DNA of 37,237 bases from Acidobacteriota bacterium (GCA_020851565.1 JADZCN010000162.1:1-37237); one strand, 5' to 3'. Positions 19,101 to 26,482 are shown, counted from the stretch's first letter. Program-made: numbers and translations. Notes: generated by a model not told the origin, from the sequence alone.

Positions 19101-19646
19101 CGCCGTCCCTTTCTCCTCCACGGCGCGCGCCGGTAGCCACCGGCGAACCCGTTCCGTCACCGTGCCCGCACACGGCGGCAACGGGTCGCAGGCGAGGACG
19201 TACAGCAGGGCGGTCGTCAGCGGGACGAGCGCGTAGCCCAGCAGCGCGGCTTCCAGGCCCAGGAAGAAGTAGCCGAGCGCCGCGGGGCCCACGAGGACCA
19301 CCGACAGCGCCAGGAACAGGACCCGGAGCAGCGCGTCCCGGACGCGTCGCGGATTGCGGAGCCCGCGCGCCACACGTTGGTAGGCATTCTGCTCGGAGGC
19401 TTCGACCGGCACCTTCAACACCGTCTGGGTCAGCACGTAGAGCAGGGCCGCGCAGAAGAGCGCGAGGCCAACCCGCATGAGCACGGTCCCCCGCCAGAAC
19501 GAGGCGATGGCCCAGACGAAGTACATGACAATGCTGAGGTTGGTGAGCTGGACGGCGATCCAGACGTTGGTCCGGCCGGTCAGCCGCTGGAAGCGACGAC
19601 AGAAGCGCTCGGTGAGGTCGAGGAGGAAGCGGTCGATGGGATTCAT
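19098..19646 (-). CDS. Membrane protein of unknown function
   Basis: A 182-residue protein with an amphipathic basic N-terminus (ERFCRRFQRLTGRTN) and about four hydrophobic segments (roughly 27-50, 55-75, 106-130, 133-152). Between the second and third segments is a soluble loop with VPVEASEQNAYQRVARGLRNPRRVRD. I do not recognise a family. No ribosome site is clear upstream of the ATG. Its stop codon is the last unit of a heptamer repeat, so the C-terminus may have been reset by repeat insertion. It is downstream of the GcvT-like gene on the same strand with a 137-base repeat-bearing gap. Confidence 0.65.
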   Translation of the reverse strand: MNPIDRFLLDLTERFCRRFQRLTGRTNVWIAVQLTNLSIVMYFVWAIASFWRGTVLMRVGLALFCAALLYVLTQTVLKVPVEASEQNAYQRVARGLRNPRRVRDALLRVLFLALSVVLVGPAALGYFFLGLEAALLGYALVPLTTALLYVLACDPLPPCAGTVTERVRRWLPARAVEEKGTA

Positions 19647-19677
19647 CGGTCAGCGCGAAGGCAAGGGACACCCTTAC

Positions 19678-19791
19678 CGGCTTAGACACCGCCGCCCGCC
19701 TCATTGCCCGATCCCGCCATCACCAGGGCCTTGCGCGAGCGGGCGCGACTCCCGATTCCCGATTTCCCGGTTCCCGACGCGATCTAAGCCG
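19678..19791. repeat. 9-bp inverted repeats flanking CCCGATT heptamers
   Basis: CGGCTTAGA (19678-19686) and its complement TCTAAGCCG (19783-19791) bracket a 96-base segment. Inside, 19751-19777 reads CCCGATT, CCCGATTT, CCCGGTT, CCCGACG, a heptamer series. The right arm overlaps the last codons and TAG stop of the GcvT-like gene. Confidence 0.6.
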
Positions 19792-20971
19792 TCTTCCTCG
19801 GCGGGTTGAAGAACGGCGTCGGCACCACCGTCGCGGGAGCTCGGTGGCGCGTGGCCTCGACGGTCACCTCCATCTCCACGCGCGACCCGATGGCGAAGTG
19901 CGGCCGGTCGATGGTGGCGAGCGCGATCATCTTCTTGAGGGTGGTGGACCACGTAGTGGACGTCGCGCGGCCCACCTGCGTGCCGCCCCGGTAGACCGGC
20001 ACGGCCACGCGCGAGGTCTGCGCGGCCACGGCCGGGGGCAGGCCGACGGCCTCGTACAACGCCTCGACCGCGGTCCACTCGAGCTCGAGTCCCACGATCT
20101 GCCGCGCGTGCTCGCGGCGGCGCTCCTCCACGAGCGCGCGGCGCCCGACGAAGGCTGGTTTCCCCAGGTCCACGAGCCGGCCGAGTCCCAGCTCGAACGG
20201 CGAGTACTTCTGCGATTCGATGAGCGCCTTGCGGCTGCTCTGGAAGTCCACGTCGATGAGGAGGAGCCCCGCCTCGACGCGGGCCACGTCCAGCGCAAGC
20301 ATGCCGGCCGCGTGCAGGTCGAAGGCCGGTCCGGCCGCGGCCAACGCGTCCCACACCGTCACGGCCTGGTCCCACGGCATCCAGATTTCGTAGCCGAGAT
20401 CGCCCGTGTAGCCGGTGCGTGACACGTCAACGGGCACGCCCGCGATTTCGCCGCTCGTCACGCGGAAGTACTTCAAGGCGTCCACCGGCGCGGTGCACAC
20501 CGATCTCAGCAGTGCCCGCGAGGTCGGTCCCTGCAGCGCCAGCGCCGCCACCTGCTCGGTAATTTCTTCGATCTCCACCTCGAGGCCGGCCGCGTTCTCC
20601 ACGAGCCAGCGGAGGTTGGGGTGGGCTGCCGTCCAGCGGTAGGTGTCCTCCCCCAGGCGCGAGACCGTCCCGTCGTCGATGACCTTGCCCTCGTCGTCGC
20701 ACCAGGGCGTGTACCAGACCTGGCCCACCGCCATGCGCGACGCGTCTCGCGTGATGATCCGGTTCACCAGTCGCGTCGCATCGGGCCCGTGGAGGCGGTA
20801 CTTGAAGAGCGGCGAGATGTCGATGAGCGCGCAGGCGTTGCGGATGGCGTTGTACTCGTGGTCGTGGTGTGTCTCGAACGAGCTGACCGCGTAGTAGCCC
20901 GCCCAGTCGCGGAAGCTGAGGCTCTCGGCGAGGGGCGCCGTGCGCGCGTGAAAGGCGGAACCAATGGGCAC
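19784..20971 (-). CDS. GcvT-fold aminomethyltransferase family protein
   Basis: A 395-residue folate-binding protein of the GcvT family. Recognisable parts are the N-terminal FRDWAGYYAVSSFETHHDHEYNAIR, DISPLFKYRLHGPDA, the GKVIDDG segment with the conserved catalytic-region Asp (about 99), SRTGYTGDLGYEIWMP, and the C-terminal barrel. GcvT uses tetrahydrofolate to accept a one-carbon unit from the glycine cleavage H protein, but neither gcvH nor gcvP is nearby, and stand-alone relatives act as demethylases or as domains of sarcosine and dimethylglycine dehydrogenases. That makes a demethylase plausible, with the divergent flavoproteins as a possible partner (inference). Start is GTG; TATAAT ends six bases upstream with no ribosome site, so I expect a leaderless message. 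Confidence 0.88.
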   Translation of the reverse strand: MPIGSAFHARTAPLAESLSFRDWAGYYAVSSFETHHDHEYNAIRNACALIDISPLFKYRLHGPDATRLVNRIITRDASRMAVGQVWYTPWCDDEGKVIDDGTVSRLGEDTYRWTAAHPNLRWLVENAAGLEVEIEEITEQVAALALQGPTSRALLRSVCTAPVDALKYFRVTSGEIAGVPVDVSRTGYTGDLGYEIWMPWDQAVTVWDALAAAGPAFDLHAAGMLALDVARVEAGLLLIDVDFQSSRKALIESQKYSPFELGLGRLVDLGKPAFVGRRALVEERRREHARQIVGLELEWTAVEALYEAVGLPPAVAAQTSRVAVPVYRGGTQVGRATSTTWSTTLKKMIALATIDRPHFAIGSRVEMEVTVEATRHRAPATVVPTPFFNPPRKTA

Positions 20972-20977
20972 GGGAGG

Positions 20978-20983
20978 ATTATA
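20978..20983 (-). promoter_or_regulatory. -10 box TATAAT abutting the GTG start
   Basis: On the minus strand TATAAT is followed by CCTCCC and then the GTG at 20971, so the expected transcription start coincides with the start codon. No Shine-Dalgarno sequence exists. Confidence 0.5.
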
Positions 20984-20990
20984 CGGGTGC

Positions 20991-21049
20991 TGGCAAGTGC
21001 GAACAGGTGCGGGCGGGTGCGGACAGGTGCGGATGGGTGCGGCAGGTGC
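20991..21049. repeat. 10-bp iterated repeat NNNNRGTGC in a divergent promoter region
   Basis: Six units ending in AGGTGC, GGGTGC or AAGTGC occur at an exact 10-base period (TGGCAAGTGC, GAACAGGTGC, GGGCGGGTGC, GGACAGGTGC, GGATGGGTGC, then a 9-base GGCAGGTGC). The array lies between the two divergent TATAAT boxes. Confidence 0.75.
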
Positions 21050-21071
21050 GGACTGGCTCTCGCGCGCGTTC

Positions 21072-21077
21072 TATAAT
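21072..21077 (+). promoter_or_regulatory. -10 box TATAAT ten bases before a GTG start
   Basis: TATAAT followed by CCCGAGCACC and GTG at 21088. The expected transcript would begin about four bases before the start codon, without a ribosome site. Confidence 0.5.
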
Positions 21078-21087
21078 CCCGAGCACC

Positions 21088-22731
21088 GTGAAATACGACG
21101 CGATCGTCATCGGGGGCGGCCACAACGGCCTCACCTGCGCCGCGTACCTCGCGCGCGCGGGGCGGCGCGTGCTGGTGCTCGAGCGCCGGCACGTGCTGGG
21201 CGGCGCCGCTGTCACCGAGGAGATCTTCCCCGGTTTCAAGTTCTCGGTCTGCTCCTACGTCGTGTCGCTGCTCAGACCCGAGATCATCCGCGACCTGGAC
21301 CTGCCCCGCCACGGCATGGAGCTGCTGCCGCTGGACGGCACGTTCACGCCCATGCCGAACGGCGATTACCTGTGGCGCGTGAACGATCACGAGAAGACAC
21401 GCCGGGAGATCGCGCGCCACTCGCGCCTGGACGCCGAGGCCTATGACGAGTACGGCCGCGCGATGGTCGAGATGGGCCGCTTCGCCAAGCCCATCCTCGC
21501 GATGACGCCCCCGGACCCGACGAAGCTCGATCCCCGCGGCCTGCTGGACCTCCTGTCGGTCGGGAAGCGCTTCCGCGGGATGCGGCCGCACGATCGCATC
21601 AACCAGGTGCAGCTGCTCACGATGAGCGCCGTGGACTTCCTCGACCAGTGGTTCGAGACCGACGTGCTGAAGGCCACGATGAGCGCGTCGGGCATCATCG
21701 GCACGTTCCTGGGCGTGAAGTCGCCCGGGACGGCCTACGTGCTGCTCCACCACTACATGGGCGAGATCGATGGATCGTTCCGCTCATGGGGCCTGTCGCG
21801 CGGGGGCACGGGCGCGGTGTCGAACGCCATCGGCGACGCGGCCCGACGCTTCGGCGCGGAGATTCGCACGAACACGCCCGTCGCGCGCATCCTCACGAAG
21901 AATGGCCGTGCCACGGGGGTGGCACTCGAGAACGGCGACGAGTTCCACGCCGACACGGTGGTGTCGAGCGTGGACCCGCGCCACACGTTCCTTCGCTGGA
22001 TGGACGAAAAGGAGCTGCCGCCCGACTTCGTCGAGGGCGTGCGCCGCTACAAATTCCGCGGATCGTCAGGCAAGGTGAACCTCGCCCTGGACGGCCTGCC
22101 GAACTTCACGTGCCTCCCGGGCACGGGATCGCACCTGCGCGGCGCCATCTCCATCTCGCCGAGCGTGGACTACATGGAGCGCGCGTACGACGATGCGAAG
22201 TACGGCCGGTTCTCGCGGCGGCCCTACATCGACATCGTCATCCCGTCGCTCACCGACACGTCGGTCGCGCCTCCGGGCAAGCACGTGATGTCGTGTTTCG
22301 TGCAGTACGCGCCGTACGAATTGCGACGGGAGAGCGAAGAGACGCGACGGGACGGGGAAGAGACACGACGAGAGCGGGAAGAGGCACGTCGGGAACCGGG
22401 CGAACACGAATGGGACCGCCAGCGCGAGGCGTTCGGCGACACCGTCATCGACACGATTGCCGAGCACGCGCCGAACATCCGGGACCTGATCCTCCACCGG
22501 CAGGTGCTGACGCCGCTCGACATCGAGCGGGATTTCGGTCTCTCGGAGGGCAACATCTTCCAGGGGGAGCTGACGCTCGAGCAGCTGTTCTTCCTGCGGC
22601 CCGTTCCGGGGTGGGCGCAGTACACCACGCCGGTGCGCGGGCTCTACATGTGCGGGTCGGCCACGCACCCCGGCGGCGGCATCATGGGCGCGCCCGGGAA
22701 GAACGCGGCGGAGCGGATCCTGAAGGGATGA
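21088..22731 (+). CDS. PYROXD2-like FAD-dependent oxidoreductase, first copy
   Basis: A 547-residue flavoprotein of the phytoene desaturase/PYROXD2 family. The N-terminus YDAIVIGGGHNGLTCAAYLA is a dinucleotide-binding fold, with the family LERRHVLGGAAVTEE following and a C-terminal FAD motif GLYMCGSATHPGGGIMGAPG. The middle contains WGLSRGGTGAVSNAI, also typical. The reaction is unknown for this bacterial branch; relatives desaturate or isomerise hydrophobic substrates. The frame is open upstream to 21007 but I start at GTG 21088, which places the glycine loop at the N-terminus and suits the TATAAT box. A charged insert of four heptapeptides (RRESEET, RRDGEET, RREREEA, RREPGEH; residues about 413-440) is encoded by a 21-bp tandem repeat and looks foreign to the fold. 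A tandem paralog follows. Confidence 0.9.
   Translation: MKYDAIVIGGGHNGLTCAAYLARAGRRVLVLERRHVLGGAAVTEEIFPGFKFSVCSYVVSLLRPEIIRDLDLPRHGMELLPLDGTFTPMPNGDYLWRVNDHEKTRREIARHSRLDAEAYDEYGRAMVEMGRFAKPILAMTPPDPTKLDPRGLLDLLSVGKRFRGMRPHDRINQVQLLTMSAVDFLDQWFETDVLKATMSASGIIGTFLGVKSPGTAYVLLHHYMGEIDGSFRSWGLSRGGTGAVSNAIGDAARRFGAEIRTNTPVARILTKNGRATGVALENGDEFHADTVVSSVDPRHTFLRWMDEKELPPDFVEGVRRYKFRGSSGKVNLALDGLPNFTCLPGTGSHLRGAISISPSVDYMERAYDDAKYGRFSRRPYIDIVIPSLTDTSVAPPGKHVMSCFVQYAPYELRRESEETRRDGEETRREREEARREPGEHEWDRQREAFGDTVIDTIAEHAPNIRDLILHRQVLTPLDIERDFGLSEGNIFQGELTLEQLFFLRPVPGWAQYTTPVRGLYMCGSATHPGGGIMGAPGKNAAERILKG
22324..22407 (+). repeat. 21-bp coding tandem repeat
   Basis: Four 21-base units start at 22324, 22345, 22366 and 22387 in frame in the first flavoprotein gene. 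Each begins CGWCGRGA or similar, sharing the CGGGA core with the intergenic repeats, and each encodes seven residues beginning Arg-Arg. Confidence 0.9.
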
Positions 22732-22746
22732 CGCGAGTGGAAGCAG

Positions 22747-22800
22747 GTCGGGAGAGACTTCGCTGTCGGGAGGGGCTTCGCCGGCGGGAGGGGATCGCGC
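22747..22800. repeat. 18-bp tandem repeat with GTCGGGAG core
   Basis: Three 18-base units start at 22747, 22765 and 22783 (GTCGGGAGAGACTTCGCT, GTCGGGAGGGGCTTCGCC, GGCGGGAGGGGATCGCGC). They fill half of the 103-base gap between the tandem flavoprotein genes. Confidence 0.85.
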
Positions 22801-22834
22801 CGGGAACGGGAAGACCCGAATCAGGAGCCGGACG

Positions 22835-24496
22835 ATGGCGATGACTCCAGCGCGGTACGACGCCATCGTGATTGGCGGTGGCATCAACGGGCTCACCTGT
22901 GCGGCGATGCTCGGGAAGGCCGGGCTCCGGACGCTGCTGCTCGAACGGCGCGACGCGGTGGGAGGTTGCGCGGCCGAGCACGAGCTGGCGCCGGGGTTCC
23001 GCGTGCCGACGCTGGCCCACCGCACCGGACCGCTCCGGGCGGACGTGGTCAACGACCTGCGCCTGGCGGACCACGGCCTCTCGTTCGTCACGCGGCCCGT
23101 CCGCGTGACGGCGCTCGCGCCCGACGGTCGTGCGCTCGCGCTCTTCAGTGACGCCACCGCCGCCGTCGGGGCCATCCGTCCCTGGTCCAGACACGATGCC
23201 GGCGCCTGGCCGGCGTTCGCGCAATCGCTCGGGCGTGTCGCCGACGTGGTCGGCACCCTGTTCACGCGCACGCCGCCCGACGTGGACGATCCCGGCGCCC
23301 ACGACCTGTGGACGGCGATGCGTACGGCCGGCGCCTTTCGTCGGTTGCCGAAGGACGATGCGTGGCGGCTGCTGCGGTGGGGGCCGATGGCGGTTGCCGA
23401 CCTGGTGAGCGAGGTCTTCGAGACCGAGCTCCTGCGCGCGGCCGTGGCGGCCGACGGCCTGCTGGGCGGGATGATGGGGCCGTGGTCCGCGGGAAGCGGC
23501 CTGCAACTGCTGCTGCACGAAGCCAACCACTCGGTGGCCGCCCTGCGCGACGCGGAGGTCGAGGGCGGCCCCATCGCAGTCTCACGATCCCTCGAGGCTG
23601 CCGCCCGGCGGCACGGCGTGGCCATCCGGACGCACGCTGAAGTCGCCCAGGTGATCGTGCGCGGCGATCGCGCCGTCGGGGTCACGCTCACCTCGGGCGA
23701 GACGATTGAATCGCGCGCCGTCGTGTCCGGCCTGGACCCGAAGCGCACGTTCCTGTCGCTCTGCGACGCCGAGCACCTGCCGCCGGAGTTCCTCTGGCGC
23801 ATCCGGCGCGTGCGCACGCGCGGGACGCTGGCCAAGGTCAACCTGGCGCTGTCGGCCCTGCCCGCGTTCGGCGAGGCCACCAGGCAGATGCTGGCGGGAC
23901 CGGTGCGGATCGCACCGACGCTGGACTACCTGGAGCGGGCGTTCGATCACGCGAAGTACGGCGAGTGGTCGCGGGAGCCGTGGATCGAGCTCACCATCCC
24001 CTCGATCGTGGACGCGTCGCTGGCGCCCGCGGGCGCGCACGTGCTGTCGGCGTACGTGCAATGGGTGCCGAACAGCGTCGGGAGCCGGGAGTCGGGAGTC
24101 GGGAGTCGGAAGCCGGGAGGGGAACCGCCGTCGGGAGGGGACGTGCCGTCGGAAGCCAGCAGGCGCGCGACGGCATCGGAGACGGACGGGATCTTCGACA
24201 CGGTCCTCGCGACACTGGAGCGCTACGCGCCCGGGCTGCGGGGGCTGGTCGTCGCCAGCCAGTGCATCACGCCCGCCGACATGGAAGGCGAATGGGGGCT
24301 CTCCGGCGGGCACATCTTCCACGGCGAGCTGGCGCTGGACCAGATGCTGATGATGCGCCCGCTGCTCGGGTTCGGGCACTACCGCTCGCCCGTGGACGGG
24401 CTGTTCCTCTGCGGCTCGGGGACCCATCCGGGCACGGGGCTGACGGGCGGGTCCGGGGCTAATGCCGCCCATGTCATCGCCGAGGCGCTGCGCTAG
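22835..24496 (+). CDS. PYROXD2-like FAD-dependent oxidoreductase, second copy
   Basis: A 553-residue paralog of the preceding gene. It has the same N-terminal YDAIVIGGGINGLTCAAMLG loop, LERRDAVGGCAAEHE, and C-terminal FAD motif GLFLCGSGTHPGTGLTGGSG. Differences from the first copy include an extra His-free region around VVGTLFTRTPPDVDD, so the two probably differ in substrate. AGGAG nine bases upstream supports the ATG at 22835; Met3 is an alternative. At the position equivalent to the first copy's insert, it carries a different low-complexity stretch (SVGSRESGVGSRKPG and onwards, about residues 415-445) encoded by GTCGGGA heptamers. Function is unknown; the gene ends at a G-quadruplex-like tract and inverted repeat. 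Confidence 0.9.
   Translation: MAMTPARYDAIVIGGGINGLTCAAMLGKAGLRTLLLERRDAVGGCAAEHELAPGFRVPTLAHRTGPLRADVVNDLRLADHGLSFVTRPVRVTALAPDGRALALFSDATAAVGAIRPWSRHDAGAWPAFAQSLGRVADVVGTLFTRTPPDVDDPGAHDLWTAMRTAGAFRRLPKDDAWRLLRWGPMAVADLVSEVFETELLRAAVAADGLLGGMMGPWSAGSGLQLLLHEANHSVAALRDAEVEGGPIAVSRSLEAAARRHGVAIRTHAEVAQVIVRGDRAVGVTLTSGETIESRAVVSGLDPKRTFLSLCDAEHLPPEFLWRIRRVRTRGTLAKVNLALSALPAFGEATRQMLAGPVRIAPTLDYLERAFDHAKYGEWSREPWIELTIPSIVDASLAPAGAHVLSAYVQWVPNSVGSRESGVGSRKPGGEPPSGGDVPSEASRRATASETDGIFDTVLATLERYAPGLRGLVVASQCITPADMEGEWGLSGGHIFHGELALDQMLMMRPLLGFGHYRSPVDGLFLCGSGTHPGTGLTGGSGANAAHVIAEALR
24077..24118 (+). repeat. GTCGGGA heptamer repeat inside a coding sequence
   Basis: Six units of exact period 7 (GTCGGGA, GCCGGGA, GTCGGGA, GTCGGGA, GTCGGAA, GCCGGGA) lie in frame within the second flavoprotein gene; a further GTCGGGAGGGG unit follows at 24130. 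The same heptamer occurs in the intergenic regions at 6611 and 17342. Confidence 0.9.
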
Positions 24497-24510
24497 CCAG
24501 CGCGGGCGTT

Positions 24511-24531
24511 GGGCGGGGGCGGGGGCGGGGG
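24511..24531 (+). other. Candidate G-quadruplex
   Basis: Four G runs of 3, 5, 5 and 5 are separated by single C loops, the tightest quadruplex-forming pattern. It starts 15 bases after the second flavoprotein stop codon and abuts the long inverted repeat. Confidence 0.6.
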
Positions 24532-24533
24532 CT

Positions 24534-24838
24534 CATTGGCGATTGCCGATTGGTGATTGAGCGATTCATTGGGCGATGGGCGATTGGGGCATTGAGCATT
24601 GGCGGATCGGAGCATTGGGGCATTGGGGCATCGGCGACCGCCGATTCGCCCCTCAACTCTCACATCAGCTGAGCTGAGCGCCGAGCCGCGGCGTGGGCGT
24701 CCCACTGCCAGGATGCAGCCGTCGGGGGGGGAGGGCAATGCCCCAATCGCTCAATCACCCAATCATCAATCCAATGCTCAATGCCCAATCACCCATCACC
24801 CAATGAATCACTCAATCACCAATCGGCAATCGCCAATG
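24534..24838. repeat. Long inverted repeat built of GATTGNN units, between convergent genes
   Basis: This is the only gene-free stretch over 300 bases (24497-24843). Left arm 24534-24602 and right arm 24771-24838 are complementary over 68 positions with three C/A mismatches and one bulged G. Both arms consist of 7-8 base units around GATTG or CATTG. The 168-base centre continues with decayed units and a unique middle of about 90 bases. I see no open frame that looks coding, no transposase and no flanking duplication. Confidence 0.9.
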
Positions 24839-24843
24839 GGCGC

Positions 24844-26433
24844 CTATGAGTACATAGGCTCCCACATCGCGGCGCCGACAGCGGCAGCGAGGTCCGGCGG
24901 ACGCCGGCGCGCCGCCATACCCGCGCCGAAGGCAACGTCCGCGACGGCGGTGGCCACCGCGCGCGACACCTCGCGCAGGCGTGCCGGCGCCGGGAAGACG
25001 CGCCCTCCACCCAGTTCCCCGACGGTCACGCACCCGGCCAGCGCGTGAGCGGCCGCGAGGAACATCTCGTCGGTCACGCGCCGCGTGCCCGCGACGAGCA
25101 AGCCCAGGCCAACGCCCGGGAAGACGAACGCGTTGTTCCCCTGCCCCGACACGTGCACGTGCCCGGCATGCGCCACCGAGGGAAACGGGCTGCCGCTCGC
25201 GAAGATGGCGCGGCCGCCCGTCCACGCATAGGCCTGCTCCGCGGTGCACTCCGCCTTCGACGTGGGGTTCGAGAGCGCAAACACCACCGGGCGCTCGTTG
25301 AGGCGCGCCATCGCGGCCAGCACGTCCTCGGTGAAGCGCCCGCCCTGCCCGCAGGCGCCGATGATGGTCGTCGGCTGGAATGCCTCGACGGCGGCGGCCA
25401 GGTCCGGCACGGGCGCGCGGTCCTGCGCGAAGCGCCGCTTGTGATCCGGCAGATCGGTGCGGCTGGCGACCACGAGCCCGCGTGAATCCACGAACAGGCA
25501 CCTCGCCAGCGCCTCGGACTCCGACAGCCCCTCACGCTGCATCGCGGAGATGACGAGCCCACCCATGCCGAGGCACGCCTCGCCCGCCCCGACGAACAGC
25601 AGACGCTGCTCGCGAAGCGCCGTCCCGGTAATCCGCCCCGACGAATAGAGGCCGGCCAGCCCCATCGCGCCCGTGCCCTGCACATCGTCGTTGAAGCAGC
25701 AGAGCCGATCGCGATAGCGCCCGAGCAGCCGGAACGCCGAGGCGTTGTTGAAGTCCTCGAACTGCACGATGACGCCGGGAAACACGTCCTGCGTGGCCTC
25801 GACGAACTCCTCCAGGAAGGCGTCGTACCGCGTGCCCGAGAGACGGGGCTGGCGTTCCCCCAGATAGAGCGGATGCTCACGCACGGCGGCATTGTCGGTG
25901 CCGACATCGAGCGTGATGGGAAGGCCCAGCGCGGGCGGCACGCCCGCGCACGCGGTGTAGAGCGCCAGCTTGCCGATCGGGATCCCCATCCCGTTCACGC
26001 CCAGATCGCCGAGCCCGAGGATCCGGCCGCCGTCGGTGACGACGATGATGCCGGCGCCCGTGCGCGGCCAGTTGCGCAGCACTTCGCGGACGCGCCCGCG
26101 ATGCTGCCACGCCGAGAGGTAGAGGCCCCTCGGCCGCTCGTAGATGTCGCTCCACCGGCTGCACGCATCCCCCACCGTCGGCGTGTAGACAACGGGGAGG
26201 AGCTCCGCGGGGTTGTCGACGAGCACGCGAAAGAACAGCGTCTCGTTCTCGTCGCGCACCCCGCAGAGGCACATGTAGCGTTCCAGCGGGCCTGACCTCG
26301 CGCGGACGTTGGCCAGGACGCGATCCGCCTGTTCGGCCAGCGACTCGACGCGCGGCGGCAGGAGCCCGTCGATGCCGCGCGCGCGGCGCTCCTCGAGCGT
26401 GCAGGCCGTGCCCTTGTTCGTCAGTGGATCCAC
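24844..26433 (-). CDS. Malic enzyme, long form
   Basis: An oxidative decarboxylase converting L-malate to pyruvate and CO2 with reduction of NAD(P). Characteristic parts are VVYTPTVGDACSRWSDIY with the catalytic Tyr, GRILGLGDLGVNGMGIPIGK, the metal and substrate site FEDFNNASAFRLL then CCFNDDVQGTGA, the nucleotide loop LFVGAGEACLGMG, and FALSNPTSKAE. Length (529 residues from the start I prefer) fits the long MaeA/eukaryote-like class rather than the short MaeB class. I chose GTG 26433 because GGTGGAGG ends five bases upstream; a longer start at GTG 26451 is possible. Cofactor preference cannot be read with confidence. It is divergent from the carboxypeptidase-regulatory-like pair, and its 3' end faces the long inverted repeat. 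Confidence 0.94.
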   Translation of the reverse strand: MDPLTNKGTACTLEERRARGIDGLLPPRVESLAEQADRVLANVRARSGPLERYMCLCGVRDENETLFFRVLVDNPAELLPVVYTPTVGDACSRWSDIYERPRGLYLSAWQHRGRVREVLRNWPRTGAGIIVVTDGGRILGLGDLGVNGMGIPIGKLALYTACAGVPPALGLPITLDVGTDNAAVREHPLYLGERQPRLSGTRYDAFLEEFVEATQDVFPGVIVQFEDFNNASAFRLLGRYRDRLCCFNDDVQGTGAMGLAGLYSSGRITGTALREQRLLFVGAGEACLGMGGLVISAMQREGLSESEALARCLFVDSRGLVVASRTDLPDHKRRFAQDRAPVPDLAAAVEAFQPTTIIGACGQGGRFTEDVLAAMARLNERPVVFALSNPTSKAECTAEQAYAWTGGRAIFASGSPFPSVAHAGHVHVSGQGNNAFVFPGVGLGLLVAGTRRVTDEMFLAAAHALAGCVTVGELGGGRVFPAPARLREVSRAVATAVADVAFGAGMAARRRPPDLAAAVGAAMWEPMYS

Positions 26434-26451
26434 GTCCGCCTCCACCGGCAC

Positions 26452-26457
26452 TATAAT
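26452..26457 (+). promoter_or_regulatory. -10 box TATAAT for the carboxypeptidase-regulatory-like pair
   Basis: TATAAT followed by TC lies 25 bases before the ATG at 26483, which has GGAGG at 26472-26476. No clear -35 hexamer. Confidence 0.45.
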
Positions 26458-26482
26458 TCGGCATCACTACCGGAGGCTCGAC

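Noticed and set aside
21007..21087. A 27-residue N-terminal extension of the first flavoprotein
   Set aside because: It would be translated from the 10-bp array and promoter box, has no ribosome site, and pushes the dinucleotide-binding loop away from the N-terminus.
20972..21087. Glycine riboswitch upstream of the GcvT-like gene
   Set aside because: The leader is essentially absent because TATAAT abuts the start codon, so no aptamer could be transcribed, and no glycine aptamer sequence is visible.
24534..24838. CRISPR array
   Set aside because: The repeat units are only 7-8 bases and degenerate, there are no unique spacers of constant length, and the block is an inverted rather than direct array; no cas gene is near.
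24534..24838. Insertion sequence or MITE
   Set aside because: The long terminal inverted repeat is suggestive, but I see no target-site duplication at the outer edges and no transposase frame, and the arms are internally repetitive. I describe it only as an inverted repeat.
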